From positions 6,894,501 through 6,958,500 of the forward strand of contig NC_062982.1 in assembly GCF_023078275.1 (NCBI RefSeq): a stretch of DNA of 64,000 bases, in the 5' to 3' direction. Below are positions 1 to 11,179 of this stretch, piece after piece. The stretch comes from Leguminivora glycinivorella (Eukaryota > Arthropoda > Insecta > Lepidoptera > Tortricidae). Every line of letters starts with the position of its first letter. The stretch's first letter is position 1. The notes below the pieces were generated by a model that did not search any database, had not been told where the DNA came from, and worked only from the letters and a program-made list of their open reading frames with translations. Position numbers and translations under genes: made by a program.

Positions 1-166
1 TGATTCCAAGTTGCGTTGCGTTATTGATTCATAAAAATTGTTATTACGGTCAGGGCAGGGTCGGAGAAACTATTTAGACATCTATTACATATTGATGATA
101 TAGATATCGGAAACTATCAAACTGTTTAGGTAGAGCGCTATACATGCAAATGTATACATATACAAC

Positions 167-339
167 TTAGCTTTTGACCGCGGCTTCGCTCGAGTTACAA
201 AGAGACAAAAAGTAGCCTATGTCACTTTCCATCCCTTCAACTATATTCACTTAAAAAATCACGTCAATTCGTTGCTCCGGTTTGTCGTGAAGGACGGACA
301 AACAAACAGAGACACACACTTTCCCATTTATAATATTAA
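167..339 (-). mobile_element. Short non-autonomous Helitron remnant
   Basis: On the minus strand this ends with a GCGAAGCCGCGG hairpin-like motif and then CTAA (167-170), which fits the CTRR 3' end of Helitrons. The interior matches the other short copies here (1918, 19169, 47487, 58407), including the run of GTTTGTTTGTCC and the GTGACATAGGCTA segment. The 5' TC end has decayed. Confidence 0.7.
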
Positions 340-376
340 GTAGGTATTGCACCTTTTTCTATTTTCAGAAAAAAGT

Positions 377-621
377 GTAAGGTACACTGGGGTAAATCTT
401 GACTGGGGGCCAAATGTAACTGGTCCATTTTTTCCATGTTTTATAATGTTTGCATTATTAAATAGATTGTCCATCGGTTATATTATATGGTAAGCGTGTT
501 CAGTGGATATGTCGGCGGCCGATCGTAAAATCCATGTAGAACTCAACATCATAGTGTAATAATGGTAAAAATGGATTAGTTACAATTGCCCCTTAGTCGA
601 GATTTGCACCGCTGTACCTTA
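377..621. mobile_element. MITE with TAAGGTACA ends
   Basis: The two ends are imperfect inverted repeats of about 40 bp. The left end reads TAAGGTACACTGGGGTAAAT and the right end gives the same pattern reversed, followed by the shared CTCGACT and GTTACAATTG-like blocks. No coding potential is seen. Related pieces lie at 1740-1830 and inside Helitron B at 34727. Confidence 0.6.
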
Positions 622-1075
622 GTGCAAACTATTAGATATTTTGCTTTAACGTGTGATCAACTTATTAAAATGTTGGTTGCAGTCCGTCTGTGTCGGCCCT
701 AAATAGGGGCTTTTTTGTTCTAATTCTATTACAGATATACTCCAAAATTATATCAATTAAATAATTCTAGAAATATTATATCATAGTAGGTGTATACCTA
801 TCGTATACGTATGTAGAAATGTATATAGTAGACAGAAAAGTAGGCAAGGCACATTTCACGGTAGGTACCAACTTGTTGAATTTAATCAATGCTGAATATT
901 TTACAACCTGCTCCTAGAAACACTAGTGAAATAGAGCTTACACAATTCCTGAGAGAGGTTACGCGAGCCGGCAAAGATTTCTTCTGGGGCTCATTTCCAA
1001 TACGTGGAGCTATCTCGAACATTTATATATGTACAGTCAACATCAACGTGCCCAAAGTATTTGGAAACCTTTTTA
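622..1075. other. No recognisable feature
   Basis: AT-rich sequence. I recognise no gene, RNA or repeat ends here. The reading frame starting at 889 runs into the next MITE and has no family resemblance. Confidence 0.5.
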
Positions 1076-1228
1076 ACGCCGTGGCTTGCGTGGGCGACGG
1101 TCGCGCGATGGTCGCGCGACGGCGATGCGACGCATACGAAATCAAACCTTATCGATATGGAAGTATGAGACGCGACGGCGACGGTCGCGCGATGGTCGCG
1201 CGACCGTCGCCCACGCAAGACACGGCGT
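1076..1228. mobile_element. GC-rich palindromic MITE (GTCGCGCGAC type)
   Basis: The ends ACGCCGTG and CACGGCGT face each other, and each arm continues as TTGCGTGGGCGACGGTCGCG and its complement. A second copy with the same centre is at 50248-50378. The internal reading frames are simply the palindrome read in two directions. Confidence 0.7.
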
Positions 1229-1336
1229 AAACTACAAGTAGATAAATCTCTACAGTTCGTGTCCAGTTAGGTAAAGCCAGGCCAAGATAATTTGATGCGA
1301 TTTCAACAACGATATTTTGTTTAAACAGTGTTTTTT

Positions 1337-1675
1337 ATATTACGTCGGTGGCAAACAAGCATACGGTCCGCCTGATGGAAAGCGGTCACCGTAACCTATG
1401 GATGACTGCAACTCAAGGAGTGTCACATGCGCGTTGCCAACCCATTAGAAACTTGTACACTCCCTTTTACTGTGTTAAGTACACAGCAAAAAGGAGTGTA
1501 CAAGTACCAAGGAGGGTTTGGGTTGCCGACGACTCAAAGGACAATAGACGGAACAAATTAGTTCCGTAGGTCCTTCCGTCACCACCACACCGCACCCTCG
1601 TTGAGCTCTGGCAGCCTTACTCACCGGCAGGAACACAACATTATTCTAGTGCTATTTGGCTGCGGTTTTCTGTAA
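1337..1675 (-). mobile_element. LINE 3'-end repeat (ACGTCGGTGGCAAAC family)
   Basis: Same sequence as 56395-56868 in reverse. That copy ends in an A-tract after CCACCGACGTAGTAT, so this copy is minus strand with its 3' end at about 1337. It includes the GTGAGTAAGGCTGCCAGAGC segment in reverse and a small embedded hairpin (1451-1505). It looks like the 3' untranslated part of a non-LTR retrotransposon. No reverse transcriptase remains. Confidence 0.65.
1451..1505. repeat. Hairpin embedded in LINE 3' end
   Basis: Arms ACTTGTACACTCC and GGAGTGTACAAGT continue inward through TTTTRCTGTGT and ACACAGCAAAA with a short loop. The same hairpin sits at the same place in the copies at 50938 and 56685. 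Confidence 0.75.
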
Positions 1676-1739
1676 AATAACATTTTCACTTTCAAAATAA
1701 TTCTATATGTGCCAGTCTTATTGTTCGACAAAGAATGAG

Positions 1740-1830
1740 GTTGTTCCACAAAGAAAAAGTTGAATTTGTCCCCCAGTCGAAATTGTCCCACGAAAGAAAT
1801 GTAAGGTACAGTTGTACCTTACATTTCTTT
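1740..1830. mobile_element. TAAGGTACA MITE end fragment with 18-bp-arm palindrome
   Basis: The part before 1792 resembles the right end of the MITE at 377-621 (TTGTCCCCCAGTCGA). From 1793 to 1830 an 18-bp arm starting AAAGAAATGTAAGG is followed by a 2-nt loop and its exact complement. This looks like two element ends fused head to head. Confidence 0.55.
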
Positions 1831-1917
1831 TAGATATGCAATTTTGAGATCTGTTGTTCATTCGTTGAAAATATATGTATATATGTTATCGCATTAAGTT
1901 TTACGAATTGTGTGTTA

Positions 1918-2068
1918 TCCATACTAATATTATAAATGTGATAGGTAGTGTGTGTGTCTGTTTGTTTGTCCGTCTTACACGGTAAAACGGAGCGACGAAT
2001 TGACGTGATTTTGTAGGTGGAGATATTTAAAAAGGAGAGTGACATAGGCTACTATTTGTCTCTTTATT
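1918..2068 (+). mobile_element. 5' part of a short Helitron
   Basis: It begins TCCATACTAATATTATAAAT directly after an A, as expected for a Helitron inserted between A and T. The body reads through GTCCGTC, ACGGAGCGACGAATTG and GTGACATAGGCTA. The 3' hairpin and CTAG are missing. Confidence 0.7.
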
Positions 2069-2296
2069 ATTCCCCCTTCCCTCAAATATCGCGAATCGTA
2101 TCTATAAAGTCTAACGGACCCAATCATGGACAGTTTAAGAAAAATTTTCGCCTGTTTTTGATATTTCACTGATAAATGTAAAAATTCTGGCGCTAAGCGT
2201 GTTAAATCTTGAATGTCCTATCCTTCTTTTACATTTCAAGCGTATTGCAGAATAGATACTCCTATTGGTTTCTTCATAGTTAACAAATTAAAACTA

Positions 2297-2935
2297 GGTG
2301 TTTTTTTCTCCAATTATGGACGGCAGTTCTCCAGTAATGGTTCCCCCATTATGGACCGCGAAATAAGTTTAAAATTTTACTTTTAAAGCCAACTGATACT
2401 CAATGAGTCAATTTTATATCCCATAAATACAATTAGTTTGGGTTATTTTAAGTATTTTAACATAGGATTGTTTCTTGTAAATTTTGGTTTTGTGAATTGT
2501 TCCTTGTCCATCATAGGAGGTACGCAGTTTTTCGGTTCCAGTAATGGACACTCGCAAAATAACGCCATTTCTTTACATCTTTGGAGCAACAAACTAGTAT
2601 GTTATATACCTTATCTCATGCTTAATGCAGTAAGTAAAACTCATTCAACTAAAGTTCAAGTAAACACCGAGTATTATTTTTTTATTATTTTATACATGAA
2701 CTCAACTCTCTTAGCAACATTACTAAGAATTCGTCTTGATATTTTTTTCAGTAAACTGGTGAATTTTATCTTGTCGCCAAGTCCTTCAGAAATAACCGAA
2801 TTAATTGAAGCTCTACAACTCTAGTTTATGGTACATAGCCGTCAGTTTTTAGAAACTAATTTTAGATACTTATTTTTAAGGATTTGTGCTTTTTTGTCCA
2901 TAATGGCATCACCGTCCATTATGGGGTATTTTACC
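2297..2935. mobile_element. Possible MITE with ATTATGGACGG ends
   Basis: The left end (GGTGTTTTTTTCTCCAATTA) and right end pair as imperfect inverted repeats meeting in ATWATGGACGG. The interior repeats phrases such as CCATTATGG and GTAATGG several times. The frame at 2438-2824 lies inside and has no recognisable domain. Confidence 0.45.
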
Positions 2936-3261
2936 TTATTTGTATAGAATCTAGCCAAAGATATATGTTACGGACTTAGATATCGGTTTAAATTGTGTTC
3001 TTTCACGGTACAATAGCCTGAATTGCCTGTAACCCCAGGGGTCCCAATCCACTCGGAATCTACAGTAGGTACTCAACACTATTTCGGGGCATTTCATTGA
3101 CCAATAGAAACCGCACCGCACTCGTTACGGGCGATTAGATCTCGCCCTTACATTTATAACACAGCTTTTTGTTAGGTTTTGGGATTTCTGATACTATTTG
3201 ACTTTGAGGCTCATTTTTAAAACTACTTTTATTAGTTTAGCTTGTCACATTAGATTGATTT
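2936..3261. other. No recognisable feature
   Basis: Low-complexity AT-rich sequence with no gene, RNA or TE end that I can support. Confidence 0.5.
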
Positions 3262-3628
3262 AGATCAAGGATTAATTATATAGGATTTACAGTCTCCATA
3301 CTAAGAATCGTACCTACTCATTTTTTAGCGCCACCTATTAAATACTATCATAACTACACTAATGATCCCTACAATTTTTTTTTCAAAATGTGTAGGTATT
3401 GACGTGATATTATGATATTAAAATAAAGAAGCTTGTCATTTGTTCTTAAATATATAAAAAAAAATAAAAACACGCAAAAATATTTCGGGTAAATATGATT
3501 TTGCCCACTTCCAGGCTGCGAACAGCGCCATCTAGTTTTAAGCCTAAAATGCTTATACATATCAGGGGTTCGCTTTTTGTATGAGCTTTGTCTGTCCCAT
3601 ATTATATGCTTGATTTAGATCAAGCTAT
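3262..3628. repeat. Interspersed repeat with CTTCCAGGCTGC core, copy 1
   Basis: Shares an ordered series of blocks with 18728-19012 and 50383-50687: CATACTAAGAATCGTACCT, a GCCACCTATTAAATACTATC block, AACACGCAAAAATAT, CACTTCCAGGCTGC and GCCATCTAGTTTT. The outer ends ATCAAG and CTTGAT are inverted here. It is probably a non-autonomous DNA element of unknown superfamily. Confidence 0.65.
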
Positions 3629-3754
3629 TTAAGTTGGCAACAATTTTGATAAGGCAGTATTTGTATGTGTAAATTAATAGAATGTTTAAAATAAATAACC
3701 TTTGGATAATTGTCTTGTTCTGATTATAGTAAGATAGACCTATCATCTATCCAC

Positions 3755-3990
3755 TCATTAAATAAATAAATAAAATAAATAAATATTGGGGACACCTTAC
3801 ACAGATCAACTGAGCCCCATACTAAGCAAAGCTTGTACTATGGGTGCTAAGCGACGATATACATACTTAAATAGATAAATACATACTTATATACATAGAA
3901 AACATCCATGACTCAGGATCTGTGCTCATCACATAAATAAATGCTCTTACCGGGATTCGAACCCAGGACCGCATTTACGTTCGTAGGACA
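3755..3990 (-). mobile_element. tRNA-headed SINE, family 1
   Basis: On the minus strand the pol III B box is GGGTTCGAATCCC (about 3952-3966), and the plus-strand start carries the AAATAAAT tail. CATCCATGACTCAGGA and TCAACTGAGCCC match copies at 17453 and 47026. The A box is not recognisable, so the head is partial. Confidence 0.8.
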
Positions 3991-5808
3991 TTTACGTTCA
4001 ACTTGTGCATTGATACTGAGAAATAGGATCATGAATGAAGTATACAGAGGTAGTACTATTAATATACCTATACTTTCCATCAAATTCTTGACAAAATTGG
4101 CTTGTCAAAACTTTGGCTAAAAGCATATTTATAATTGTTAATTACGGAACTTTCGGGTCTTTGTCATAATAATTAATAAACATTATGCTTTACCTTCTGG
4201 GACGGAGGTAGTTGATAAAATTACGGGTTTTAAAGTAGATGTACATTGTCCCTTCGGCGAGGGATGATGTAATGCAATATTTTCGCATGAATAATGTGTT
4301 ATGGGGGACCCGGGTGCAGGGACGTCTTTTTGCTTTGCCAAGCCAAAGAGATGAACTTGCGCAACGCGGCTAGTTGCTATAATATCGCAAGTAATAACTT
4401 ACCTATATAATATATACCTACTTACAGAAGTATACGTTAAATTTGAATCTTAAACTTAAGAAATAAGTAAAAAACCCAAAACATCGGGTAAAGTTTTTGG
4501 GTCTTATACGCCATATACTGTCCATAACGAAACAAAACTTGCTTAGTTGCGATTCTAGTATTTATTTATTATACAGTTCGATAACAATAGTACTTTCAAA
4601 TTAAATGCCCAAACTAGAACCCGATTACAAAAAAAATATATGTATAAGTAAAAATATCCACTACCTACTCCTAAAATAAGACTTGCTAAGCCTTAATAAG
4701 AAGTACCTACTCTATAAATAATGAGTCAAAGACTGAAAGCAGAAAGTTTTCTAGAAGAGTATCGCCAGAGTACCTAATGTGTTAAATTGCCCGCTCCGCG
4801 GTATAATCGCGTTACCAAATATTCACTTTCAAACCTCGTATTGTTACCAATATATTTATATAAAAAGCCACCTTATATATAAGGAAATAAAGTTCATAAT
4901 TCACTAAAACAATAAAGGAGGTGTGAGGTATAGTAATATACAGGGTGATTATTCTAATTTGAGGTTGCCGGAATCCGTTGGTGACTGGAGATACCTTTAA
5001 AATCTTGGGGATAAATAAGTAAGTGAATTAAGAAATGTTTTGATTATTTTAACCTGATTTTATTTTTGGAAAAATTGCAAGTCATACTTATATGGAACTG
5101 TAAATAATATGAAACTGCTCAAGAGTCAGTGCCGTTCTTAGCAATTTATGGGGTTGAAAAAAAAGCCCAATTGCAAGTCCATTGCTCAAGTCACAATAGA
5201 ACATATTATGTGGCTCTTTGGGATATTCCACAGTTGAATGCAACGACACCCAGGGCAAAAAAGAGGATGGTGAAATTCTTAAAAGATCTTTTTCATTTCT
5301 GCAAAATCTGAACTAGAGAGTAGAGACAGACCAGAGCAAATCAGCACGTCATTTGCAAATGACAAAGTGTAGCTTTGCTATCACTGATATCAAATTTCTA
5401 AATGAATGACACAAAATAGAGTGATTTTAATTCAAGTCACTGAAAACTTAGCATAGACGGACTCTACTAGCTCTCATCGTGTGTAGTCTAGACCGGATAT
5501 AACAGTATTGCATTTGACTCGTAATTTGCACTTCCCGTCCATTTCCGGGCGAGTTTAATCATGGTGACGCAGGGGACTTTCCCAGCCAGGATTAGCGTGC
5601 ACTGACCCTGAACAACCTTTGTAACATAGTGGATATAGAACAGTGGAAATATGGAAGCAAAGGCTTTAATAAAGATTATTTCAGATTATAAATGTACATC
5701 TCACATACATGTCATCAACTATAGACTATTATAAATAACTAAAGCTTGTATAAACCCAATGAGCATTTTATATTTTTGCCTGTCTTGCCTTTAAGGTGTT
5801 CGTTTATT
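3991..5808. other. Unassigned AT-rich stretch
   Basis: No gene or complete element seen. TATACAGGGTGATTATTC at 4937 resembles a mariner-type terminal repeat, but no partner was found. The 60-codon frame at 5129-5311 has no recognisable domain. Confidence 0.4.
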
Positions 5809-6786
5809 AGGGCTCCGTACCAAAAAGGTACAAAAGTACCAATAAAAACTATAAGGAAGGAAGGGCTGTTGATTTTTTTTTTCATTGCGATTGAATTCTA
5901 CTTTTATAATTTGCGAATTGTAAAGTGGTACGTTCCATTAGAAAAAAAACCGGTCAAGTGCGAGTCGGACTCGCCCACCGAGGGTTCCGTACAAACTTTC
6001 AAACTCCCCAGTTAAAATAATCTCATGTTTTCACATAACTCTAACGACTTGACTAGAAGACAAAAGTATAGGTACTAATGAGAATTATTGTGTATATCGC
6101 CATCTCTCGGTGAATTCGCTAACTAATTTGCGCGACCATAGTATGTTGGTTTTTCAGGGATTATTCTTTATAATGTTAACCGATTTAAACAATTTTTACT
6201 TTATTGGAAAGAAGATGATTTACGTAACATCTCGTATTAATTTGAAGTACCTACTATATACATCCGCAAAGGTGGGTAAATTAAAAGTAAAAATCTGAAA
6301 AGTTTTTTGTGAATTAAAAAAAAAGTTTTCAAGATACAAACACGATTATATTTTTCCTGTAATATTTAGCATAAAACCAATGTTTCCTAAAATTTTCATA
6401 ATTTTTCGTTGGTAAACTTCACAGATAGGGGGGGGGGACGGTATTTTTTTTTACATTTTCCTTCAAAATTCTTTTTTTTTCCACAACAAAAAAAATATAA
6501 AAAATAGTTTATTTACGTTCAATTTGAGCTCTTTCTAACGATACCCCACTTGACCTAGTAACTTGAAATTTACAGTTTGGCCATTTTCTACAATTAAAAT
6601 TAATAAATTAAAAAAAAATATACCTCCTATTCGTAGAGGTTCACAATGTTCACAACTATTCCAAATTTCAAGTTGATAGCATTAGTAGTTCTCGAGATAT
6701 TTAGGAATGTGACAGACGGACAGACAGACGGACAGAGTCGCACTATAAGGGTTCCTGTTGTACCTTTTTGGTACGGAACCCTAAAA
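5809..6786. mobile_element. Repeat with GGTACGGAACCCT inverted ends
   Basis: The left end (TTAGGGCTCCGTACCAAAAA) and right end are inverted repeats of about 30 bp. Inside are the phrases CAAGTGCGAGTCGGACTCGC (about 5955) and GACAGACGGACAGA (about 6712), which are common in lepidopteran repeats. No coding region is preserved. Confidence 0.65.
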
Positions 6787-7434
6787 AGGAAAAATCTATA
6801 TGTTTATAATTAAACATTTATTATATATATTAACTGTACAAAACTATTCAAAATGGATACATTTCATTAGAATATTGAAATATGACTTATATTTGTAATG
6901 ATATAGTGATAGGTAATAAATGAAGGTTCCAGATATACATTCATAGGAACTTTGGTCGGATACATAATTATAGCACTTTAAACGAATCCATGATTGTGTA
7001 AGATTTGTCCGGTTACTTACTGAAAATGTCACGAAGTAAGAGTACCTAAATTATTTTTGCATGCTTAAAGTTCCTCCATTTTGTAAGACTAACATGGATA
7101 CATTTCTTTGTAGTTGACTGTACAAAAAAACCTTTATTTTAAGTTAGGTACTTCAACTTTCAATAGTGAGATTTTTGATTTGATATACAAAAACCATCTG
7201 TGTGTTCATCAGTGCGGTTTTTTCTTAGTTGTTTAAGGCAGCATTCGTTGAAAATATTTATTGCACCCTAATCACACAACTTTGGGGACTCATAAACATT
7301 ATGTTTCACTTCTCTGATTTTTTCCTAAGAAAAAAGCTGCTTTCTATTTTAAATAAAGCATGTAATTAGATACATTTGCAGTAACGTTTTAAGATTGTTT
7401 CGTTTTAAGTAGTTTCAAAATTTTGTTAGGTGAG
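6787..7434. other. No recognisable feature
   Basis: AT-rich, with no supportable gene or repeat boundary. Confidence 0.45.
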
Positions 7435-7728
7435 ACCAAAGAAGATCGAGTATTATAGAGAGTTACTGTCGAAGTAAAATGTGTTATCACAGTGCATAGA
7501 CTGTCATCTCTTGACACAAGCTTAAAACTTTTGTTTTGAACCTCAGTTTTGACAATTTGGTCCATATTCTATTATTCTTAGCTCGATATGTGTTAAAATG
7601 TTAAATATTAATATTAGCGACATCTAGCTGAGCGTACCCCAAAGGTGTAATGCCATCTAGGCCACCGTACCTTTTTCTGTATGGTACTGAGGTACGTTTT
7701 TTTTTAGACTTTATCTGTCTATACGGAG
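7435..7728. repeat. GATCGAGTATTATAGAGAG repeat, copy 1
   Basis: Aligns along its length with 22242-22492. Shared blocks are GATCGAGTATTATAGAGAG, CATCTCTTGACACA, TTGACAATTTGG, ATATGTGTTAAAATGT and GCCATCTAG. The family is unknown, and inverted ends were not found. Confidence 0.65.
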
Positions 7729-8104
7729 TTATATACGTCTTTACTGTTTTTAGTGAGACTAATAAAAAAATGTGTTACTTCTTCACGTTCGCTATTAATA
7801 AACTTTGTCACCCCTTCTCCCCCTTCGTGCGTTTATGCGAATACCTGCAACACGATACGTTACGAAAAACCACCGCTAATGCCCTTAGTCCCATTGAAAC
7901 CCCTTTGCAACCCCGACACGAAAACATACAAGTCACCAGGGGTCATTTCAGCCGCACCTGCGAAAAAGGACAACTTTATCGTAACATTACCTTTACCTAT
8001 AAATGAAATTGTTTCCGTGAATGGCATGTTGACCGTAGAGAAATGAAAAAGATGACTAGTATAACATTTTAAGTTTTATCTCAGTGGCACTTTTTTGAAA
8101 TATC
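7729..8104. other. Overlapping short frames, no gene supported
   Basis: Two frames of 118 and 97 codons overlap here in different phases on the plus strand. Neither has a recognisable domain or a codon-position pattern that stands out by eye. Confidence 0.35.
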
Positions 8105-8180
8105 TGTTCATCATCCTCCTTGCGTTATCCCGGCATTTGTCACTACTCATGGGAGCCTGGGGTCCGCTCTGACAACTAAT
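8105..8180 (-). mobile_element. 3' fragment of tRNA-headed SINE, family 2
   Basis: CATCATCCTCCTTGCGTTAT followed by GGGAGCCTGGGGTCCGCTC and ACAACTAAT is the reversed tail of SINE family 2 as I remember it. A plus-strand version lies inside the foldback at 63480-63560. Confidence 0.55.
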
Positions 8181-8253
8181 TTTGAAATATCTACTAGGTA
8201 CCTACGATCTGAATTTACGTTTAATTATGCTTAGGTAGACAAAATGTTATGTA

Positions 8254-8379
8254 GGGTAAACTCACCTCATTCGGTGACACGCCTAATTCGGCGAAACAAC
8301 CAAAAATCGTCTTTCGGAATAGTGCTTCAAAGCTTGTATCACCGCATTAGGCGTGTCACCGAATGAGGCGAGTTTACCC
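8254..8379. mobile_element. Palindromic MITE with TA duplication (mariner-like)
   Basis: Ends GGGTAAACTC and GAGTTTACCC continue as a near-perfect arm of about 35 bp through TCATTCGGTGACACGCC. The element is flanked by TA on both sides (8252-8253 and 8380-8381), as in Tc1/mariner-type insertions. The length is 126 bp. Confidence 0.75.
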
Positions 8380-8999
8380 TAACATTCTGAACGGACTCGG
8401 TAATAAATTAATACATTACAATACAAGTGTGATAAATAAGAAATTCGAAAGGAGCGGGGAATAATTTTTAAGAAGAAAAAAAACCGCCGCTTTTGGGGTT
8501 CTGGTGAAAGGTACTTGCGAGTGTTAGATTATGTAGAAATGTGTAGGTAATTTTTAAAACTGCTTTTAATATAAATCTTTGAATATTTGATGGAAACACA
8601 AATTTAATGAATATACGTATACCGTTAAGGTTTGAGGAGTTTTCTCAATTCCTCATGAATCCGATATCCGATTACATATAAGAAATCGAGCTTGACAGTA
8701 TTTGACTTGAAAACTCAATATGTACCAAAGAGAACAAATCTCCTAACAAATAAATGTCACTATTCTGAACTTAAATGTATGCTGTTATTATATAATTTTT
8801 AAGAAAAAAAAAACCGCCTTCCTTTGGGGTTCTGGTGATAAATACTTTCAAATGTTGGATTATGTTATCAATTCGTCTGTATATTTTTTAATGTTTGTTA
8901 TTCGATATCTCCGTCATTTCTGAACCAATTTTGAAATTTGGATGATTCTGAAGTACTTACAGATGAGAATGATTATCAGAACGGAACTCTAACCAGGGG

Positions 9000-9352
9000 C
9001 GGCTCACTCTTCATCAGCAGTTCCACTGCACCAAATGTCACTGTTCTGGACGTAAGTGCACGCTGTTGTTATAAAAATACCAAAGTCACTATAAGTGTGC
9101 CGTTCAGATTTGAGGAGTTCCGTTCTAACCATCATCAGCAGTTCCACTGCACCAAATGTCACTGTTCTGGACGTAAGTGCATGCTGTTCTTATAAAAATA
9201 CCAAAGACACTATAAGTGTGCCGTTCAGATTTGAGGAGTTCCATTATGACCATCATCAGGAGTTCCACTGCACCAAATGTCACTGTTCCGTACGTAAATG
9301 CATGCTGTTCCTTTAAAAACACAAAAATCACCATATGTATACCTTTCAGATT
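9000..9352 (+). repeat. 121-bp minisatellite, block 1
   Basis: The phrase GAGGAGTTCC recurs at 9112, 9233 and 9354, an exact 121-bp step. Each unit holds CAGCAGTTCCACTGCACCA, TGTCACTGTTCTGGACGTAA and GCTGTTCTTATAAAAA-like text. Units differ by scattered substitutions. Confidence 0.85.
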
Positions 9353-9574
9353 TGAGGAGTTCCCTCGATTTCTCCAGGATCCCACCACCAGAACTGGGTT
9401 CTGAGAAAAATGGGACCAATCTGTATACATATACATTCAATCAAAAAAAAAATTTCAACATCGGTCCAGTAACGACGGAGATATCGAGGAACAAACATAA
9501 AAAAAAAACATACAGACGAATTGAGAACCCCTTCCCTTGAGATTTGGAAGGCGGTTAAAAAATTCGAAAGTCAG

Positions 9575-9838
9575 TATAAGTGTGACGTTCAGATTTGAGG
9601 AGTTCCGTTCTGATCATCATCAGAAGTTCCACCGCACCAAATGTCACTGTTCTGAAAGTAAACGCAAGCTGTTCTTATAAAAATACCAAAGTCATTATAA
9701 GCGTGCCGTTCAGATTTAAGGAGTTCCGTTCTGACCTTTATCAGCAGTTCCACTGCACTAAATGTCACTGTTCTGGACGTAAGTGCAACCTGTTCTTATA
9801 AAAACACAAAAATCACCATACGTATGCCTTTCAGATTC
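9575..9838 (+). repeat. 121-bp minisatellite, block 2
   Basis: The same unit as block 1, with its marker phrase at 9597, 9718 and 9839, again 121 bp apart. A single reversed unit fragment is found far away at 53375-53435. Confidence 0.85.
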
Positions 9839-10018
9839 GAGGAGTTCCCTCGATTTCTCCAGGATCCCATCATCAGAACAGGGTTCTGGTAAAAATGGGA
9901 CTAATCTGTATGCATATACATTTGTTCAAAAAATTTTTTCCAAGTCGGTCCAGTATCGAGGGAGATATCGACGAATTGAGAACCACCTTCCTTGAGATTT
10001 GGGTGCGGCGGTTAAAAA

Positions 10019-10717
10019 TAAAATACGAACGTAGAGTGTTTGTGAATTACTTATTCGCACATGCATCGTACAACTTTTTACAGTACATATGGCCATTTTA
10101 ATTTTTGATATAGTTGCGTAACTAGCTCATTACCTAACAAGTGCAGTAATATGGCGCCATATGTGGTGTAAAAATATTTACGCGTACATAGAGAAAGTAC
10201 ATGACTGAAAACTTGGCTGCGAACCTACATTTTTGTCTCAACAAGCAAATCTTGAAATACTTAAATCGTATTTAATCCCAAATCCTAACCAAATCAATGT
10301 GAAGTGATTGCTGAGGCACCCACATCCCCGTACACCCGACTGGGTAACGACGTTAGCTCAAAGCTCGAGTGCCTAGTTAGGCTAGATTCAGGCCCCGTAC
10401 GGGGCATACGGGCCCGTATTTGCCTGACAATCGGGACTTATTGTCTACGAGAACCATCCGGCTTGCGAGCCCAAATTAAGGCAGTTAGTTTCCCGGAGTG
10501 TATTCAAATGGTAAGGCGAAATGATTTACCGGGAGATAAGCATCTTTCATTTTCTAGCAGTTAAACAGAAAATATGTTGTTACTATGGTTACAGAGTGGG
10601 AACTACGGAATACCTTAGATGATGTAGGACGGGATGCAAGTAGGTTGAAAAGAAAAGGCGAGACGACGACTTGGTCGCACTTTGTCCGAATAGGCGAGAC
10701 GACAAAAAGAACCAATT
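10019..10717. other. Unassigned stretch
   Basis: No gene or repeat recognised. The 86-codon frame at 10304-10564 is in locally GC-richer DNA, but it has no motif I know and no neighbouring exon signals. Confidence 0.4.
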
Positions 10718-10967
10718 AGTCCGTCAGTTAGATTATCAAAGAATTTCAGACACGTATTTTTTCTTTTTTCTCGTAAACGAAAAATTTCGACGGTACAGTG
10801 CGTTGAAGTTTCGCATGACGTTACGCCTAGGTACAATTTTCACTTAGAAGTGACGTCACAAGCCCCCACTCCGGAACTTTGATGCTCTATATCTTTGTAT
10901 TTTTTCATTAATTAGAAAAAGCGAAAAATATGTGTTCAGGATTTTTGGACGATCTAACTGACGAACT
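10718..10967. mobile_element. MITE with about 45-bp inverted ends (GTCAGTTAGAT)
   Basis: The left arm (GTCCGTCAGTTAGATTATC) is mirrored by the right arm ending CTGACGAAC, and the match continues inward through AAAAAT and the TATTTTTTC region. The flanks TTA and TAA suggest a 3-bp target duplication. It has no coding capacity. Confidence 0.65.
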
Positions 10968-11179
10968 AAACAGAATGCCATTTTTTTTATGTAGTCGTCG
11001 ACGGGAAAATACAAATGTCAGGGATTAGTGGAGGAAAAGAGGGCATTTGCTTAGCAGCGGGACATAAAGGTATGTAGGAAATACTGAAACTAATACTTTT
11101 GAATATTTGTCTATTTGGGGAAATATTTTTCCCAATACTACGTCAAGTCAACTAATTCAATTAAGTATAGTGGACTTTG

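Larger units (their letters stand above)
8460..10018. mobile_element. AACCGCC-ended element, apparently in two joined copies
   Basis: AACCGCC starts occur at about 8482 and 8813 after A-tracts, and matching GGCGGTTAAAAA ends at about 9550 and 10005. Each block has GGGGTTCTGGTGA near the start and ATCTCTCCGTC-like text, CGGTCCAGTA and GAGATATCGA near the end. The middle is a 121-bp tandem repeat. The structure suggests a head-to-tail or nested pair of the same lepidopteran repeat. It has no coding capacity. Confidence 0.55.

Noticed and set aside
889..1230. 113-codon frame
   Set aside because: Its second half is the palindromic MITE at 1076-1228 and its first half has no recognisable domain.
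4937..4960. Lone TATACAGGGTG mariner-like tip
   Set aside because: No matching opposite tip within several kilobases and no transposase remnant nearby.
7650..8046. Two overlapping plus-strand frames of 118 and 97 codons
   Set aside because: Different phases over the same DNA, no motif, no start context, and partly in a dispersed repeat.
9000..9839. CRISPR-like array
   Set aside because: Units are contiguous 121-bp tandem repeats without unique spacers, in eukaryotic DNA.
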